Of a stretch of 15,657 nucleotides of DNA, positions 1 to 8,316 are shown one piece after another; the stretch's first letter is position 1, and each line of letters starts with the position of its first letter. The stretch comes from an uncultured Veillonella sp. (GTDB taxonomy: Bacteria; Bacillota; Negativicutes; Veillonellales; Veillonellaceae), in the NCBI RefSeq assembly GCF_915069625.1, contig NZ_CAJZFD010000029.1, positions 1 through 15,657 on the forward strand. Direction: 5' to 3'. The notes beneath the pieces are model-generated. The model had not been told where the DNA came from, did not search any database, and saw nothing but the letters and a program-made list of their open reading frames with translations. A program made the translations under genes and the position numbers.

Positions 1-36
1 AGGAAAATTATATTCATATATGTTTTGTTAAAAACA

Positions 37-45
37 TGGTATGAT
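37..45 (+). promoter_or_regulatory. Putative extended -10 promoter of the AEC transporter gene
   Basis: TGGTATGAT fits an extended -10 element (TGn followed by a TATAAT-like hexamer), 32 bases before the start codon. No convincing -35 hexamer lies 17 bases upstream, which is tolerated for extended -10 promoters. The assignment rests on sequence pattern only. Confidence 0.45.
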
Positions 46-77
46 AGATTACGAATAAACTGTACGGGAGGTTTACT

Positions 78-1115
78 ATGGTTTTTCTTACATCCTTACA
101 GAGCATCATACCTATTGTATTGTTGATCTCGCTAGGATATATATTAAAAGGGCGAGGGATGTTTCATCCCATATTTAGTGGTAATCTATCTAGATTTATC
201 ATGTCTGTTGCGTTACCAGCCGGTGTATTCGTATCTGTATTGCATCATCTACATACATCGGATTTATGGGACCTTCGATATGGAATGCTAGCCGTTACAT
301 TAACCTATGTAATTGCGTATATCGTTGCTTTTATCATGATGAAAGCACTGAAAGTACCTCGAGGTAGGCGTGGTATTTTCATAAATATGGTAGTTAATGA
401 TAACTGCTTATTTATTGGATTGCCAGTGCAAATCGCCCTCTTTGGTCAAGATGCGCTACCATATTTCTTGTTATATTATATCGGTAACACTATTTCCGTA
501 TGGATGGTAGGGGTATTCCTTATAGAATTAGATCCATTACCTAATGCCGAATTAGGTTTTGATAATAGTAAAACTGATGGTATAAGTAATAGCACAGTAG
601 ATACAGAAACAAAGCATAAGAAGTTTAAATTTGATTTGAAGAAGCTATTACCTCCACCATTGTTAGGGTTCTTTGTAGCATTAATATTCTTATTCTTTGA
701 AATTCCTTTAGCACCAATTTTACATACTACATTGAATTACTTAGGTGATATGGTAACCCCATTATCCTTGATTTATATTGGTATCGTACTTCATGATGCG
801 GGACTAAAAAGTATGAGTCTTAATAAAGATTCCATTGGTGGTATTATCGGTCGTTTTGTAATTTCACCGATTATCATGTTCTGTGTTATTATGGGCTTGC
901 AATATGGAGCAGGTATCGTCCTAGAACCAATAGCAATCATTACCTTTGTTGTACAATCGGCGGGTCCCGTTATTGCAGTATTACCAATCGTAGCCAATGA
1001 ATCGAAATCTGACTTGCCATTTGCTACAGGACTTGTCATGATTAGTACTATATTATTTGTGGTAGCTATACCAATTATTATGGAAATCCTAACTATGATA
1101 GGTATAACAGCATAA
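78..1115 (+). CDS. AEC family (auxin efflux carrier-like) membrane transporter
   Basis: This 345-residue protein is strongly hydrophobic and reads as an AEC/PF03547-type secondary transporter, a family that includes malate permeases and other organic-anion or metabolite carriers. It would sit in the inner membrane. Visible features are an N-terminal hydrophobic helix (residues about 7-22), a conserved-looking NDNCLFIGLP motif at 107-116 resembling the family's N-x-x-F-I-G-L-P signature, a long charged cytosolic loop at about 150-188 rich in Lys and Asp, and five or so hydrophobic helices after it. This two-bundle layout and the length match the family. The start is supported by GGGAGG at 65-70, seven bases upstream of ATG. 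It appears to be a single-gene unit with its own promoter and terminator. The substrate cannot be told from sequence. Confidence 0.88.
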   Translation: MVFLTSLQSIIPIVLLISLGYILKGRGMFHPIFSGNLSRFIMSVALPAGVFVSVLHHLHTSDLWDLRYGMLAVTLTYVIAYIVAFIMMKALKVPRGRRGIFINMVVNDNCLFIGLPVQIALFGQDALPYFLLYYIGNTISVWMVGVFLIELDPLPNAELGFDNSKTDGISNSTVDTETKHKKFKFDLKKLLPPPLLGFFVALIFLFFEIPLAPILHTTLNYLGDMVTPLSLIYIGIVLHDAGLKSMSLNKDSIGGIIGRFVISPIIMFCVIMGLQYGAGIVLEPIAIITFVVQSAGPVIAVLPIVANESKSDLPFATGLVMISTILFVVAIPIIMEILTMIGITA

Positions 1116-1119
1116 ACTA

Positions 1120-1151
1120 AAAGGTCTGACAATATAGTCAGACCTTTTTTT
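1120..1151 (+). terminator. Rho-independent terminator after the AEC transporter gene
   Basis: A perfect inverted repeat AAAGGTCTGAC / GTCAGACCTTT (1120-1130 and 1137-1147) with a 6-base AATATA loop runs into a T-tract. It starts 5 bases after the stop codon and separates the transporter from the next unit. Confidence 0.93.
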
Positions 1152-1175
1152 CCTATATTTTCTATACGAGTGAAA

Positions 1176-1204
1176 TTGATAAAATATAAACTAAGTGTTA
1201 AAAT
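1176..1204 (+). promoter_or_regulatory. Sigma-70-type promoter of the exported-protein gene
   Basis: TTGATA (1176-1181) and TAAAAT (1199-1204) each match 5 of 6 consensus bases and are separated by exactly 17 bases. The expected transcription start is near 1211. That leaves almost no leader for an ATG at 1214 but a normal one for the ATG at 1238, which supports the later start. Confidence 0.65.
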
Positions 1205-1237
1205 TATAAACAAATGTATGTGTTTAAGGAGAGAGAT

Positions 1238-2623
1238 ATGATGCTAAGACGTTTGTTATTGCTGAGTTGTATTGGGTTTATAGGGACTATAGGCGTATCT
1301 CAGGCCATTGATGTTAATATTCCTGGGGCTCGCCCAGATATTGGGAAAGAAGCGTATCAAGAATATCGTATTCAAGGAGAATTCGCTAAGAAGGTTGATG
1401 ACTACCAAGAGTCTGAGGTTAGAAAATGGGCACAACATGAGCCAAATTATGATAATGAAAAATTAGATGATGATATTTATGTAGTACAAGAATTGACTAG
1501 AGCAATACATCATTCTAGGAGTGTATATATTATTACAGAGAATGGGGCTGATATTAAATTTACAGGCTCGAAAGAAAGTATAGTAGGTTGGTCTATTGAT
1601 CCTAAACATATGTCTAAGTCTTCTATTAAGAGTGTGGGAGGAACTATTAACGCCGTATCTGATTTTAGATATGAAACAAGACAACAGCCTAAAGGTTCTA
1701 AATGGGAAGATACAAATATAGAGTATACTGATTTAAATAAATCTCTTTTACAGAATACTTTGAATGAGAGATTAGAAAAGCGAAAAGACTCAGTTCGATT
1801 TGTAGATGGCGATGTATTTACGTATCCTGGACTTGAAAAAGCAACATGGGATGTAATAGGCTTTGATGGTCATTTGGTTGTGGGGACAATCAACTTTACA
1901 TTACCTAAAACACCTACTATTTCTTATCATATTGGTCAATCTCTTAATAAAGATATTATAAAAAATTATATTAAAGATGATACTCAACGTTCCATCTCAG
2001 ATACAATGGGACCTTTGGCTAATTTTGTTTTACCTTCTATTAAGCCTGCTAGTGATGTGTTAGCATATACTGATCCTGTTCATTTGGGACCTTATACATT
2101 TAGGGTATTAAAAAATAGTAAATTCAAGAAACATGAGGTTATAGGCCCAGCTGAATATGATGTTTATATGTCTGGACGTATTAAAGTTGTATTTGGTAAG
2201 CAACCATTTATAGAAGGTGCTAGTGTTGAAAAACAAAATATTTTATATAGTTACTTAAGAACTGTTGTTAAAAAATATGCTTTGAAAGGTCATAAGCGAT
2301 TACAATATGCCACAGTTTGGAACAATGGTGTTCCAGCTTTATACTTTGAAGCTAACAAGGAAAATGCAACACTATTTGGTATGGTTTTGTATGATAATCA
2401 GTATGTTTATACGTATTATTTATACAAACCTGATGATGTTCACGTAAGTAACTATAAATTGAGAGACGTAATTCAATATGTAGATGCTAAACGTAGTAAA
2501 GCTTGGAATAATAAGGCTTTTGTGGGAATCGGTATTTCACCTGTAATGTTAGATATGATACAAACAAATCCTACTATTAGGGATATTGTGAAAGATAAAA
2601 AAGTACATAATGATAAGACGTAA
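1238..2623 (+). CDS. Exported protein of unknown function
   Basis: I do not recognise the family. The 461-residue product starts with two Met and two Arg, then a hydrophobic stretch and SQA at residues 21-23, a good signal-peptidase I site before IDVNIPG. It is therefore predicted to be exported to the periplasm or cell surface. The mature part is hydrophilic with many Lys, Asp and aromatic residues, alternates short beta-like stretches, and shows no internal repeat, lipobox or second membrane segment. The start was chosen because AAGGAGA (1226-1232) sits 5 bases before this ATG (8 bases before the next ATG at 1241); an in-frame ATG at 1214 lies upstream of that site and too close to the predicted transcription start. 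The gene is visibly more AT-rich than the cbi genes further on. It is flanked by its own promoter and terminator, so the neighbours give no hint of its role. Confidence 0.8.
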   Translation: MMLRRLLLLSCIGFIGTIGVSQAIDVNIPGARPDIGKEAYQEYRIQGEFAKKVDDYQESEVRKWAQHEPNYDNEKLDDDIYVVQELTRAIHHSRSVYIITENGADIKFTGSKESIVGWSIDPKHMSKSSIKSVGGTINAVSDFRYETRQQPKGSKWEDTNIEYTDLNKSLLQNTLNERLEKRKDSVRFVDGDVFTYPGLEKATWDVIGFDGHLVVGTINFTLPKTPTISYHIGQSLNKDIIKNYIKDDTQRSISDTMGPLANFVLPSIKPASDVLAYTDPVHLGPYTFRVLKNSKFKKHEVIGPAEYDVYMSGRIKVVFGKQPFIEGASVEKQNILYSYLRTVVKKYALKGHKRLQYATVWNNGVPALYFEANKENATLFGMVLYDNQYVYTYYLYKPDDVHVSNYKLRDVIQYVDAKRSKAWNNKAFVGIGISPVMLDMIQTNPTIRDIVKDKKVHNDKT

Positions 2624-2656
2624 TACTATAAAAAGATAGCGTAAAGTGAGTGGCAT

Positions 2657-2697
2657 AAAAAAGAGGTTTAACACTTGAGTGTTAAACCTCTTTTTTT
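2657..2697. terminator. Bidirectional terminator between convergent genes
   Basis: The repeat GAGGTTTAACACT (2663-2675) pairs perfectly with AGTGTTAAACCTC (2678-2690). It is flanked by six A on the left and seven T on the right, so it works as an intrinsic terminator on both strands. It ends the exported-protein gene from the left and the flippase gene, whose stop codon lies at 2702-2704, from the right. Confidence 0.95.
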
Positions 2698-2701
2698 ATG
2701 C

Positions 2702-4258
2702 TTATCTAAAGAATCTACCTATGAGTGGCATGCTTGCGCCATCATTTTTATTAAGTCCTTTTAAAAGAACCATGATAATAACGTAGAGCAGTAAGCCTTC
2801 GATACCTGTGAGTATGAAGTTAACCCACATTGGTAAGATATCTGTTAAGTAGTGGTAACTCATAAAGATGAGTATACCCATGACACCGGCACTGACCACA
2901 TTTTTCCATAGTAAGGAAATATCGAGGAAGTAGCCTGTGTATTTTTTGATGTAAATCAAGTTGAGTAACGCTGCAAAGCCAATATCAGCAACGGTTGCCC
3001 AAGCGGCACCGCCGATACCGAGCCATGGGATGGCCGTTAATGTCCAGTTCAGGATGACTTTGATTACTAACGCAATACCCATATTAATTACAGGAATACG
3101 CGGTTTGTTAAGACCTTGTAAGATACCTGTTGTTACTTGGTGTACACCGAGGAAGAAGATAGAGAAAGCAGTGATTTGTGTGGCTAATTCTGCCTTAGGT
3201 GCATTATAAATCAAGGTAACTGTTGGAGCAGCAAGTACATACAATAGCACTGTAAATGGTACAGTAGCCATAAATGTCAATCTCATGGAGCCAGAGGTAC
3301 GTTCATAAATACCTTGATGATCGCGTTTTGCAAAGGCATGAGAGATAGCTGGTACAATGCTTGTTGCTAGGGCCGCTGTAATGATGGTAGCCAAGTTGAT
3401 GAGCGGCACTGCCATACCTGTAAGATAACCGAATAGTTCTGTTACTTCATTCATCGGGAAACCAGCATCTAAGAGTCGACGTGGTACGATGAGTAAATCG
3501 AGGTTAGCTGTCAATGGCAACATGATACTTGCTAAGGAAATTGGAATAGACAATGTTAAGAGTCGTGACAAAATTTCTTTAGCTGATTCACGAGGACCAT
3601 CGTAGCTTTCACCAGTACTACTTGCCTTAGGCAATTTATAGTAGTAGTACAAGAGCACTAGAAAGGCACCAAAGGCACCGATACCAGCACCTAAGCTAGC
3701 ACCACCTGCAGCAGCCGGTAGACCATAAGGTAACAAGATAGCTGCGGCACCAAGCATGACGATAACACGTAACAGTTGTTCTACGATTTGGCTGACCGCC
3801 GTTGGAGTCATCATTTCATAGCCTTGGATATACCCGCGGAAGCAGGAAATCCACGTTACAAAGAATACTGCTGGAGCGAGCGCGATGATAGAGTAGTAGG
3901 CACGGCTTTCAGCAATGAGTCCACTAGAGATTAGCCAATCTGCACCAAAGTACATGGCAAGACTGGCGATAAAGCCCGTAATGGTTAACATTGTAAAAGA
4001 TATATTGAATACTCTCTTAGCACCACCAAAGTCGTGTAAGGCTAATCGTTCTGCCGTCAAAATAGAGATGGCAATCGGCACACCTGCGCTCGAAATTTGT
4101 AATAGTAACAAATAGATAGGAAAGGCCATCTGGTAGATACCGATGCCTTCACCACCCAAGATGCGGGATAGAAGAATCCAGTTAATACTACCGATGGCTT
4201 TCACTACGAAACCAGCAATGGTTAAAATTAAGGTTCCTTTTAAAAATCCACTAGCCAT
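2702..4258 (-). CDS. Polysaccharide biosynthesis / lipid-linked sugar flippase (MOP superfamily, SpoVB/MurJ-like)
   Basis: The 518-residue protein is an integral membrane protein with about 14 hydrophobic segments. Its N-terminus (FLKGTLILTIAGFVVKAIG, then SRILGGEGIGIYQM at 31-44 and SSAGVPIAIS at 56-65) is characteristic of the SpoVB/YtgP branch of MOP exporters (PF01943 type), which flip lipid-linked oligosaccharides or lipid II across the inner membrane. The length matches the family. The start follows the fba stop by 3 bases (TAA TCA ATG on the minus strand) and has no recognisable Shine-Dalgarno sequence, so translation probably depends on coupling to fba. The family-typical N-terminus begins right here, so a later start is unlikely. 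A role in peptidoglycan precursor or surface polysaccharide export is inferred from the family; sequence alone does not separate MurJ from Wzx activity. Confidence 0.88.
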   Translation of the reverse strand: MASGFLKGTLILTIAGFVVKAIGSINWILLSRILGGEGIGIYQMAFPIYLLLLQISSAGVPIAISILTAERLALHDFGGAKRVFNISFTMLTITGFIASLAMYFGADWLISSGLIAESRAYYSIIALAPAVFFVTWISCFRGYIQGYEMMTPTAVSQIVEQLLRVIVMLGAAAILLPYGLPAAAGGASLGAGIGAFGAFLVLLYYYYKLPKASSTGESYDGPRESAKEILSRLLTLSIPISLASIMLPLTANLDLLIVPRRLLDAGFPMNEVTELFGYLTGMAVPLINLATIITAALATSIVPAISHAFAKRDHQGIYERTSGSMRLTFMATVPFTVLLYVLAAPTVTLIYNAPKAELATQITAFSIFFLGVHQVTTGILQGLNKPRIPVINMGIALVIKVILNWTLTAIPWLGIGGAAWATVADIGFAALLNLIYIKKYTGYFLDISLLWKNVVSAGVMGILIFMSYHYLTDILPMWVNFILTGIEGLLLYVIIMVLLKGLNKNDGASMPLIGRFFR

Positions 4259-4261
4259 TGA

Positions 4262-5191
4262 TTATAGTTTGTTGGAAGAACCTAAAACATTTTTAATTTT
4301 GTGAGCTACCATGCCTTTAATAGCATCACGAGCAGGTCCTAAGTATTTACGAGGGTCAAATTCGGATGGATTTTGAGCCAAGTATTCACGTACAGATGCA
4401 GTCATTGCAAGGCGAAGATCTGTATCAATGTTGATTTTGCAAACTGCCATTTGTGCTGCTTGGCGAAGCATTTCTTCAGGTACGCCTTGTGCACCAGGAA
4501 TGTTGCCACCGAATTCGTTACATTTAGCTACGAATTCAGGCAATACGGAGGATGCACCATGCAATACGATTGGGAAGTTAGGCAATAATTCGCCAACTTT
4601 TTTCAAACGATCAAAGTCAAGGTAAGGGTCGCCTTTGAATTTGTAAGCACCGTGGCTAGTACCAATAGCAATTGCTAAGGAGTCTACGCCTGTAAGATGT
4701 ACGAATTCAGCAGCTTGTTCTGGATCTGTGAAGCGAGCATCTGCATCAGATACGTTTACATCATCTTCAACGCCAGCCAAACGGCCTAGTTCTGCTTCTA
4801 CTACAACGCCATGAGCGTGAGCATATTCAACAACTTGTTTAGTGATTTTTACGTTTTCATCGAAATCATGGTGAGATGCGTCGATCATAACGGATGTAAA
4901 ACCACCATCTACGCAGTCTTTACAGATTTCGAAGGAATCGCCGTGATCAAGGTGAAGAGCGATTGGTAAATTGCTGTCTTCAAGAGCTGCTTCTACGAGT
5001 TTTACAAGGTAAATATGTTTAGCATATTTACGAGCACCTGCAGATACTTGCAAGATAAGAGGGGATTGTTCCTCTTTGGCTGCATCTACGATACCTTGTA
5101 CGATTTCCATGTTGTTTACATTGAAAGCGCCAACAGCATAGCCACCTTCATAGGCTTTTTTGAACATTTCTGTAGTAGTAACTAATGGCAT
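4262..5191 (-). CDS. fba: Class II fructose-1,6-bisphosphate aldolase
   Basis: The product is a zinc-dependent cytosolic aldolase that interconverts fructose-1,6-bisphosphate with dihydroxyacetone phosphate and glyceraldehyde-3-phosphate in glycolysis and gluconeogenesis. The 309 residues carry the full class II set: HLDHGDS at 80-86 (catalytic Asp82, zinc ligand His83), the acidic VEAELGR segment at 131-137, GTSHGAYK at 177-184 (zinc ligand His180), LHGASS at 210-215 (zinc ligand His211) and the substrate-binding NIDTDLR at 254-260. The start at 5191 was chosen over an in-frame ATG 30 bases upstream because AAGGAGG (5197-5203) lies 5 bases before it. GatY/KbaY-type tagatose-bisphosphate aldolases share these motifs, but the gene stands apart from any sugar-catabolic cluster and the fructose enzyme is the simplest call. 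It is followed directly by the flippase gene. Confidence 0.93.
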   Translation of the reverse strand: MPLVTTTEMFKKAYEGGYAVGAFNVNNMEIVQGIVDAAKEEQSPLILQVSAGARKYAKHIYLVKLVEAALEDSNLPIALHLDHGDSFEICKDCVDGGFTSVMIDASHHDFDENVKITKQVVEYAHAHGVVVEAELGRLAGVEDDVNVSDADARFTDPEQAAEFVHLTGVDSLAIAIGTSHGAYKFKGDPYLDFDRLKKVGELLPNFPIVLHGASSVLPEFVAKCNEFGGNIPGAQGVPEEMLRQAAQMAVCKINIDTDLRLAMTASVREYLAQNPSEFDPRKYLGPARDAIKGMVAHKIKNVLGSSNKL

Positions 5192-5442
5192 GTTGTCCTC
5201 CTTGGCCATAGGGCCTGTCATATCATGTTATTAATACTGTGACTGCTAGTCTTTCTAGCGCATATGAGCTAAATGAAATACTAGTGTATTGCAATCATAT
5301 ATCAATTCAAGTTAAGTATATCAAGAAACACTATAAAGGGCCAATATTTTTTGTATAACTTATGCATAAATTTCGTCTAATTTTATGGCCCATGTGGGCT
5401 AATTTTTATGTATCGGTATTAATTTACCAGAAATACATTAGC
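5192..5442. other. Intergenic region between the rluA-like gene and fba
   Basis: No gene is seen in these 251 bases. They hold the putative fba promoter, a short dyad TTAxxGCCCA-TG-TGGGCTAA centred near 5393, and a separated inverted pair GGGCCA (5338-5343) / TGGCCC (5386-5391). No clear intrinsic terminator for the rluA-like gene is visible on the minus strand, because the dyad is not followed by a T-run in that direction. Read-through from the rluA-like gene into fba is therefore possible. Confidence 0.5.
5296..5324 (-). promoter_or_regulatory. Putative promoter of fba
   Basis: On the minus strand TTGATA (5324-5319) and TATATG (5301-5296) are separated by 17 bases. The -35 matches 5 of 6 bases and the -10 only 4 of 6. 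It would give a leader of roughly 95 bases before the fba start. The 251-base gap between the rluA-like gene and fba makes a separate promoter plausible. Confidence 0.45.
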
Positions 5443-6342
5443 TCAATTGGTGAGTAATGACTCCATATCCGATGGTATAGATGCCTGTAATTCTAGCCAT
5501 TCATCCGTAATGGGATGGTAAAAGCTAACGCGCGATGCATGGAGTGCTTGACGTTGAATATAGTCTAAATGCCCACCATACAGGTCATCGCCAGCAAGTG
5601 GATATCCTAGTTGAGATAGGTGAACCCGAATTTGATGTGTTCGACCTGTATGTAATAAACATTGCACATGGGTAAAATACTGCTCAATCTTATTCTTTAC
5701 AATGGTATTGCTCTCAATGACAGTTATATCTGTATGAGCAGGTTTACCTTCATTCGTGCAGCAACGCTCGATAATACTACCTGGCTTACGTCCTATAGGC
5801 CACTGTACGCTTATGTGATTAGTGGGTAATTGACCTTCTACAATAGCGTCGTAGTTTTTGTGGAAATGAGTATGCTTTTTATCGAAAGCATGTTGTACTA
5901 CAGAGGTTTTAGCAATGATAACAATTCCAGAGGTGTCTTTATCTAATCGATGAACAGGATGAAAATCATAATGTTGATTTGTCTGTTGGTAGTAATGTAG
6001 AACGCCGTTTGCTAAGGTATGATCTCGTACCGTTGAGGTGGGATGCATCAGAATACCTGCCTCTTTATTGATGACTAAAATATATTCATCTTCGTATACG
6101 ATATCGAGGTCCATAGGGCTTAAACTAAACTCTTGTTCAGGGGTTAACTTCATAATGAGATGGTCTCCACCGTGGACAAGGGTATTCCAAGAGGCTGGTT
6201 CGTCATTGACTGTTATAATACCGTCATTTCGTAATCGCCGCCGCATACGCTGAGAAATATGTTGTTGTTTTATAATATGATTCATAGATTGGGTATGTAC
6301 GTTTGAATCCACAATCAAGTCGATAATAGTTGCTGTTTTCAT
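5443..6342 (-). CDS. RluA family 23S rRNA/tRNA pseudouridine synthase
   Basis: The enzyme isomerises specific uridines in RNA to pseudouridine. With the chosen start it has 299 residues: an N-terminal S4-like RNA-binding region (SQRMRRRLRNDGIITVND), the catalytic motif HRLDKDTSG at 131-139 with the essential Asp134, and the conserved GRTHQIRVHL segment followed by LAGDDLYGG near the C-terminus. Length and order match RluA/RluD-type enzymes; the exact target uridine cannot be told. An in-frame ATG at 6411 would add 23 residues (MVSIKTINYEK onward), which are not family-like. The ATG at 6342 is preferred because a perfect TATAAT lies 7 bases upstream, which places the transcription start at or next to the start codon. 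Neither start has a Shine-Dalgarno sequence, so a leaderless mRNA is inferred. The gene is divergent from the WG-repeat gene. Confidence 0.88.
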   Translation of the reverse strand: MKTATIIDLIVDSNVHTQSMNHIIKQQHISQRMRRRLRNDGIITVNDEPASWNTLVHGGDHLIMKLTPEQEFSLSPMDLDIVYEDEYILVINKEAGILMHPTSTVRDHTLANGVLHYYQQTNQHYDFHPVHRLDKDTSGIVIIAKTSVVQHAFDKKHTHFHKNYDAIVEGQLPTNHISVQWPIGRKPGSIIERCCTNEGKPAHTDITVIESNTIVKNKIEQYFTHVQCLLHTGRTHQIRVHLSQLGYPLAGDDLYGGHLDYIQRQALHASRVSFYHPITDEWLELQASIPSDMESLLTN

Positions 6343-6349
6343 ACATAGT

Positions 6350-6358
6350 ATTATATCA
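6350..6358 (-). promoter_or_regulatory. Extended -10 promoter of the rluA-like gene
   Basis: Read on the minus strand this is TGATATAAT, a perfect -10 hexamer with the TGn extension. The -35 region (TTCTTC at 6378-6373) is weak. The predicted transcription start, near 6343, falls immediately before the ATG at 6342-6340. Confidence 0.6.
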
Positions 6359-6479
6359 AATAAATAATGGATGAAGAATTTTTCATAATTTATTGTCTTT
6401 ATAGAGACCATATAGTATAATTTTTATTAATGTTTTTTATATATTTTTTATGTATTGGCATTTTATTTATTTGAATGCT

Positions 6480-6510
6480 TTGGCAGTTCAAATTCTTAAC
6501 GCCATATATT
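6480..6510 (+). promoter_or_regulatory. Possible promoter of the WG-repeat protein gene
   Basis: TTGGCA (6480-6485, 5 of 6 to consensus) is followed after 19 bases by TATATT (6505-6510, 5 of 6). The spacer is longer than ideal, so the exact -10 is uncertain. The surrounding 205-base divergent region (6343-6547) is very AT-rich and holds no gene. Confidence 0.35.
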
Positions 6511-6547
6511 GATGAGTATATGGTTTGCTTTGTAAAAGGAGAGGTTT

Positions 6548-8152
6548 ATGAAACTGAATAAGAAATCCTTATTAGTCGCTTGTGTGTTGGCGGCTATGTC
6601 TACAAGTGCTTTCGCAGCAACTACAACAACATCCACTAGTAGTAAAACTGTGACAAATCAAGATACAAAAACATCTACTAGTACACGTGTAAGCCGTGAG
6701 CAACATACAATAGCAACATCCTCTACCTCAGGTTCAAATATGGAAAAATCTACAGCTAAATCTAGTGGTATATCCGTATCTGTTGGTACTGGACGTGTAG
6801 GTGACTATGTTGCTGTACCTATCCTTTCTGCTCAACATCAGCCTCCAGCAGCTCTTAAATCAATTCAAGCTGTAATAGACAATGATAACTTTATTAAGTT
6901 GGGCCAATTAGCTACAGTAAAACAAAAAGGGAAATGGGGCGTAGTCGGTACAGACGGTAAAGTTTTGCTTGAACCACAATATTTAGATATCGATCCATCA
7001 TTATCTGCTGATGGTACATATTATGCATATACTAAAAAAACATTAGAACATATTAACATTGATGGTTCTGTGATTTCTAGTGGTGTTGACACCTATGGTG
7101 AGCATGATAAAGATATTTTGGCACGTCGCGAAATGGTAAAAAATTTATCCAATGGCGATGTTAAAATAAACTCTATTTCCTATCCAAGTGATTCTTATAC
7201 AGCCGTTTCTGTAAAAAATAAATGGGGATTTGTAGATGCTTCTAATAAAACGGTGATTGAGCCACAATTTAAGGAAGTGTATACAAAATTTAGTGAAGAT
7301 CGTGCCTTTGTAAAAAGCGCTAAAGGTAAAACTATAGCTATTGATGGTAGCGGCAATCCAATTTTTGAAGCTCCTACAGACGATATTGATGAATTTAAGA
7401 ATGGATTGGCCGAATATCGACGTCATATTAGTAAGTTTAATTTAGGTGGATTTTTAAGCATGGCCGTAGGCATAGGTTTAAGCAGTCAAGGTGGGATTTA
7501 TTATGGTGATGCTTGGAACCCAGTTTATGATGGTGTAAAACGTGGTTATTTGGACCGCAGTGGCAATATCATCATTGACAGCAAGAATGATGCCGTATGG
7601 CCAATGACAGCTTATGGTACACTTGTTAAAAATCAAGGTAAATTAGGATTTATGAATCGTAATGGTGAGTATATTATTCAACCTGGTAATTATGATGCAG
7701 GGGAAATGGATACCATTAATGCTTTGTTAGTACTCATCAATAAAGATAATGGAAAAGCTGGTATTTTTAATTTAGAAACAGGAAAACAAGTTAATCCATT
7801 TGTATATGATTCAATTAATTTTGTAAGTGCTACTCGGATGGTAGCTACAAAAGGTGAAAGTAAATACTTAATTGATATGCAATCCGGTAATACTGTATTT
7901 ACAACAACTAAGGATATGACAATAGACGCATTTGGTGGGGCCTATACTTGGGTTCATAAAGGGTCTAACGATTATCAATTAATTGATGAGAGTGGTAAAG
8001 TTTTATTCCATGATAAGAATAAGTTGATTAGTAAAACTGTACCGTTTAGACATGGTTATGGCGCAGTGAAGTCGAATGGAAAATGGGGTGTAATGAACTC
8101 CAACGGTGAATGGGTTGTTCAACCAATGTATGATGCGGTTAATGTACTATAA
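6548..8152 (+). CDS. Exported WG-repeat protein
   Basis: A typical signal peptide (residues 1-23, MKLNKKS then a hydrophobic stretch ending SAFA) precedes a Ser/Thr-rich, probably unstructured linker at about 24-80. The rest is built of WG-type beta repeats with the pattern K-W-G-h-h-(D/N)-x-x-G-x-h-h-x-x-P-x-(Y/F): clearest at 129-146 (W130 G131), 225-241 (W226 G227), 332-349, 365-382 and 512-528 (W513 G514), with degenerate copies at 403-420 and 439-455. A hydrophobic glycine-rich insert at about 299-318 interrupts the third repeat unit. WG-repeat proteins are thought to form solenoid or propeller-like binding surfaces; the partner is unknown here. The start is set by AGGAGAGG (6537-6544), 3 bases before ATG. 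No terminator follows, so partial co-transcription with the next exported-protein gene is possible. Confidence 0.87.
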   Translation: MKLNKKSLLVACVLAAMSTSAFAATTTTSTSSKTVTNQDTKTSTSTRVSREQHTIATSSTSGSNMEKSTAKSSGISVSVGTGRVGDYVAVPILSAQHQPPAALKSIQAVIDNDNFIKLGQLATVKQKGKWGVVGTDGKVLLEPQYLDIDPSLSADGTYYAYTKKTLEHINIDGSVISSGVDTYGEHDKDILARREMVKNLSNGDVKINSISYPSDSYTAVSVKNKWGFVDASNKTVIEPQFKEVYTKFSEDRAFVKSAKGKTIAIDGSGNPIFEAPTDDIDEFKNGLAEYRRHISKFNLGGFLSMAVGIGLSSQGGIYYGDAWNPVYDGVKRGYLDRSGNIIIDSKNDAVWPMTAYGTLVKNQGKLGFMNRNGEYIIQPGNYDAGEMDTINALLVLINKDNGKAGIFNLETGKQVNPFVYDSINFVSATRMVATKGESKYLIDMQSGNTVFTTTKDMTIDAFGGAYTWVHKGSNDYQLIDESGKVLFHDKNKLISKTVPFRHGYGAVKSNGKWGVMNSNGEWVVQPMYDAVNVL

Positions 8153-8258
8153 ATCGTATTTGGTCAAAATTTTCTATGTATAATCTATTGCGCTATTTGC
8201 TACAAACTCATAACAAAAATTATAACTAAAATAATTGGTTCATTAAAAATTCATGATA

Positions 8259-8278
8259 TGGTATACTGAGCCTATAAT
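8259..8278 (+). promoter_or_regulatory. Promoter -10 elements before the small exported-protein gene
   Basis: TGGTATACT (8259-8267) is an extended -10 and a perfect TATAAT follows at 8273-8278. Either could drive the downstream gene 39-50 bases away. The matching -35 regions (TTCATT, TTCATG) are weak. The rest of the 164-base gap after the WG-repeat gene shows no terminator. Confidence 0.5.
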
Positions 8279-8316
8279 GTATAGTTATATGTTTTTATTT
8301 GTTTTTGGGGGTACAT

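Noticed and set aside
5192..5221. Longer fba N-terminus from an in-frame ATG at 5221
   Set aside because: The strong AAGGAGG site serves the ATG at 5191, and aldolases of this family begin with MPLV-like sequence.
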